In this document: positions 51,038 to 52,827 of the stretch, one piece after another
Layout of the letters: each line of letters opens with the position of its first letter
Numbering within the stretch: position 1 is the stretch's first letter
From: Acidobacteriaceae bacterium
GTDB lineage: Bacteria > Acidobacteriota > Terriglobia > Terriglobales > Acidobacteriaceae
Assembly (NCBI GenBank): GCA_003165795.1
Contig: PMWW01000051.1
Location: 1 to 52,827 of the forward strand
Direction of reading: 5' to 3'
Length of the DNA stretch: 52,827 nt
Program-made: the position numbers and the translations under genes
The notes under the pieces: model-generated
The model's database searches: none
The model's input: the letters and a program-made list of their open reading frames with translations, nothing else
Told to the model about the DNA's origin: nothing

Positions 51038-51114
51038 GATCGGGGAATGACGAGCTAAAGATTGGGGAATGACGAGCTAAAGATTGGGGAATGACGAGCT
51101 AAAGATTGGGGAAT
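51038..51114 (+). repeat. 22-bp tandem repeat, 3.5 copies
   Basis: Units start at 51038, 51060 and 51082, with a half unit at 51104. The second and third are identical and the first differs by one base (GATCGGGG versus GATTGGGG). The unit contains GGGGAATGACGAGCTAAA. It lies in the 504-base gap before glnA, which otherwise shows only a partial GGTCCCTCCGCTCGGG repeat (50941). Confidence 0.9.
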
Positions 51115-51415
51115 CAGGGCTTTCGGGGTGCATAAATGGGAATTATCGCGATGATAAAAACATTGTATTTCCCAGCCGGGGCGCGCATCCGTATGCTGGA
51201 ATGTGGGCCAAGGACCAGAGTTCCGCGCCACACGTACTCCCCAATTGATGCAGGCAGTAAATCCGACTTTCTTACCCGGAATGTCCAATCGCTCGTACAT
51301 GCAGATGGCGGAAGCCCGGGCAGACGTTCCGCAAAGGTTTCACGGCAAGACATAACATCGTTCTCAGTCGTGCGCGCTTGCGCCGACGGCGGGGAACATA
51401 CAAGGAGAAATTTGA

Positions 51416-52827
51416 ATGGCTGATACCAAGCCCGATCCCAAGAAGGTCCTGGACTTCGTGAAAGAGAACAACGTGCTGATCCTGGACTTGCGTTTCACCG
51501 ACCTTCCGGGACTGTGGCACCACGTTTCTTATCCCATAGGGCAGCTCAGTGAAGCGTCGTTCGAAGAAGGCTTCGGCATGGATGGCTCGTCCATCCGCGG
51601 CTGGGCAGCCATTCACGAGAGTGACATGCTGCTCATTCCCGACGCCACTAAGTACATGCTCGATCCCTTCACCGAAGTCCCGACCATGGTCATGGTGTGC
51701 GACGTCATTGATCCGGTCACCAAGCAGCGCTATGATCGCGATCCTCGCTACATCGCCAAGAAGGCGGAGATGTATCTGGCCTCCACCGGACTTGCCGACA
51801 CCGCCTACTTCGGCGCTGAAGCCGAGTTCTTCATCTTCGACAACGTGCGTTTCGATCAGAACGAGCATGAAGGCTTCTACTTTATCGATGCCGAAGAAGG
51901 CCGCTGGAATTCCGGACGGGTGGAGAACAACCTCGGCTACCGTCCCCGCTATAAGGAAGGTTATTTCCCGGTTCCGCCCACCGACCACTACCAGGACCTG
52001 CGCACCGAGATGGTGCTGACCATGCAGAGTTGCGGGCTGGTGGTCGAGTGCCATCATCACGAGGTTGCCACCGGTGGTCAGACGGAGATCGATCTGAAGT
52101 TCGATTCGCTGATCAAGTCGGCTGACGGCATGATGTTGTACAAGTACATCGCCAAGAATGTCGCCAACCAGTATGGCAAGACGGTGACCTTCATGCCGAA
52201 GCCGCTGTTCCAGGACAACGGCAGCGGTATGCACTGCCACCAGTCGTTGTGGCAGGATGGCAAGCCGCTGTTTGCCGGCGACGGCTATGCGGGCCTGTCG
52301 CAGATGGCGCTGTGGTATATCGGCGGACTGATCAAACATGGTCCGGCGCTGTCGGCGATCATTGCTCCAACGACGAATTCGTATAAGCGGCTGGTGCCGG
52401 GATTTGAGGCTCCGGTGAACCTGGCGTACTCGCGGCGCAATCGCTCGGCGGCCTGTCGTATTCCGATGTATTCGGCGTCGCCGAAAGCCAAGCGCGTAGA
52501 GTTCCGTCCGCCCGATCCGAGCTGCAATCCGTATCTCGCCTTCTCGGCGATGCTGATGGCTGGGCTCGACGGTATCGAGAACAAGATCGATCCCGGTCAA
52601 CCGCTGGACAAGGACATTTACGATCTCGGTCCCGAGGAACTGGCGAAAGTTCCTTCCATGCCTGGGTCGCTGGAGAACGCCCTCGACGCGCTGGAGCGCG
52701 ACTATCAGTTCCTGCTGAAGGGCGACGTTTTCACGGAGGAGATGCTGAACACCTACATCGACTACAAGCGGGAAAAGGAAGTCAACGCCATGCGTTTGCG
52801 TCCTCATCCCTACGAGTTCCAGATGTA
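51416..52827 (+). CDS. glnA: glutamine synthetase, type I (3' end cut by window)
   Basis: Catalyses glutamate + ammonia + ATP to glutamine; central nitrogen assimilation enzyme, dodecameric. Features: [31 protein letters not shown] (metal Glu), [12 protein letters not shown] (ATP/glutamate His), [20 protein letters not shown] and [30 protein letters not shown] near the C-terminus contains the tyrosine that corresponds to the adenylylation site of GSI-beta enzymes. ATG 51416 has AAGGAGA nine bases upstream. The frame is open to the last base (ends PYEFQMY), so only a few residues are missing. The long leader may hold nitrogen control, but no sigma-54 element was certain. Confidence 0.96.
   Translation, partial: MADTKPDPKKVLDFVKENNVLILDLRFTDLPGLWHHVSYPIGQLSEASFEEGFGMDGSSIRGWAAIHESDMLLIPDATKYMLDPFTEVPTMVMVCDVIDPVTKQRYDRDPRYIAKKAEMYLASTGLADTAYFGAEAEFFIFDNVRFDQNEHEGFYFIDAEEGRWNSGRVENNLGYRPRYKEGYFPVPPTDHYQDLRTEMVLTMQSCGLVVECHHHEVATGGQTEIDLKFDSLIKSADGMMLYKYIAKNVANQYGKTVTFMPKPLFQDNGSGMHCHQSLWQDGKPLFAGDGYAGLSQMALWYIGGLIKHGPALSAIIAPTTNSYKRLVPGFEAPVNLAYSRRNRSAACRIPMYSASPKAKRVEFRPPDPSCNPYLAFSAMLMAGLDGIENKIDPGQPLDKDIYDLGPEELAKVPSMPGSLENALDALERDYQFLLKGDVFTEEMLNTYIDYKREKEVNAMRLRPHPYEFQM

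Noticed and set aside
51136-51423. 95-codon frame just before glnA
   Set aside because: No ribosome site, overlaps the glnA start, composition like intergenic DNA.

Overview
This is about 52.8 kb of a GC-rich bacterial chromosome. The gene content, the abundant palindromic intergenic repeats of the GGTAGAGCG / CGCTCTACC type, the isolated GvpL/F-like gene, the small CxH...C...CxxxH protein and the secreted BNR-repeat protein together suggest an Acidobacteriota member (Terriglobia/Korobacter-like). That placement is an inference from gene content; no rRNA gene is present.

Layout. (1) 1-14.1 kb: a secreted beta-propeller protein with its own terminator, then a respiratory complex I cluster nuoC-D-H-I-J-K-L-M-N. 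nuoA, B, E, F and G are absent. A CRP-type palindrome lies just upstream of nuoC. Four of the intergenic gaps in this cluster carry REP-like palindromes, and a REP-associated tyrosine transposase (RAYT) gene flanked by the same palindromes sits between nuoL and nuoM. (2) 14.1-17.8 kb: a scar with a truncated second RAYT abutting a truncated IS110-type transposase, a zinc-ribbon/XRE regulator, an HD-domain protein and a Spy-like periplasmic protein. (3) 18-27.7 kb: a probable hydroxycarboxylate module, consisting of an MFS permease, a DcaP-like outer-membrane porin and a fused FAD/Fe-S D-lactate dehydrogenase. Porin and dehydrogenase share an identically built 27-bp operator-like element at almost the same distance from the start codon. 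Between them lie two tandem paralogous secreted proteins, a frameshifted pseudogene and a secreted protein with an OmlA-like tail. (4) 28-34.2 kb: a STAS protein, a racemase-like protein without the usual cysteines, an iron-sulfur flavoprotein, rpsO-pnp and an orphan GvpL/F protein. (5) 34.4-42.9 kb: a transglutaminase/TPR protein, a slipin, a SPOR protein, a type II NADH dehydrogenase, tRNA-Lys, a YbjQ-family protein and a HEPN gene overlapping an unknown partner. (6) 43-48.2 kb: a polyamine locus with agmatine deiminase, N-carbamoylputrescine amidase, a deoxyhypusine-synthase-like protein and pyruvoyl arginine decarboxylase, next to a LysR regulator. (7) 48.5-52.8 kb: an unknown cysteine-containing protein, a small zinc-binding-like protein behind an array of AATACTTT/AAAGTATT repeats, a 22-bp tandem repeat, and type I glutamine synthetase running off the window end.

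How it fits together. Complex I, NDH-2 and the Fe-S D-lactate dehydrogenase all feed electrons to quinone. The porin/permease/dehydrogenase set could take up and oxidise D-lactate or a related 2-hydroxyacid under one regulator. The polyamine genes give a continuous route arginine - agmatine - N-carbamoylputrescine - putrescine, with the DHS-like enzyme as a plausible last step. The most noteworthy signals are the REP/RAYT invasion of the nuo operon, the MITE-like composite palindromic islands, the shared three-half-site operator, and the polyamine cluster with a bacterial DHS homologue.
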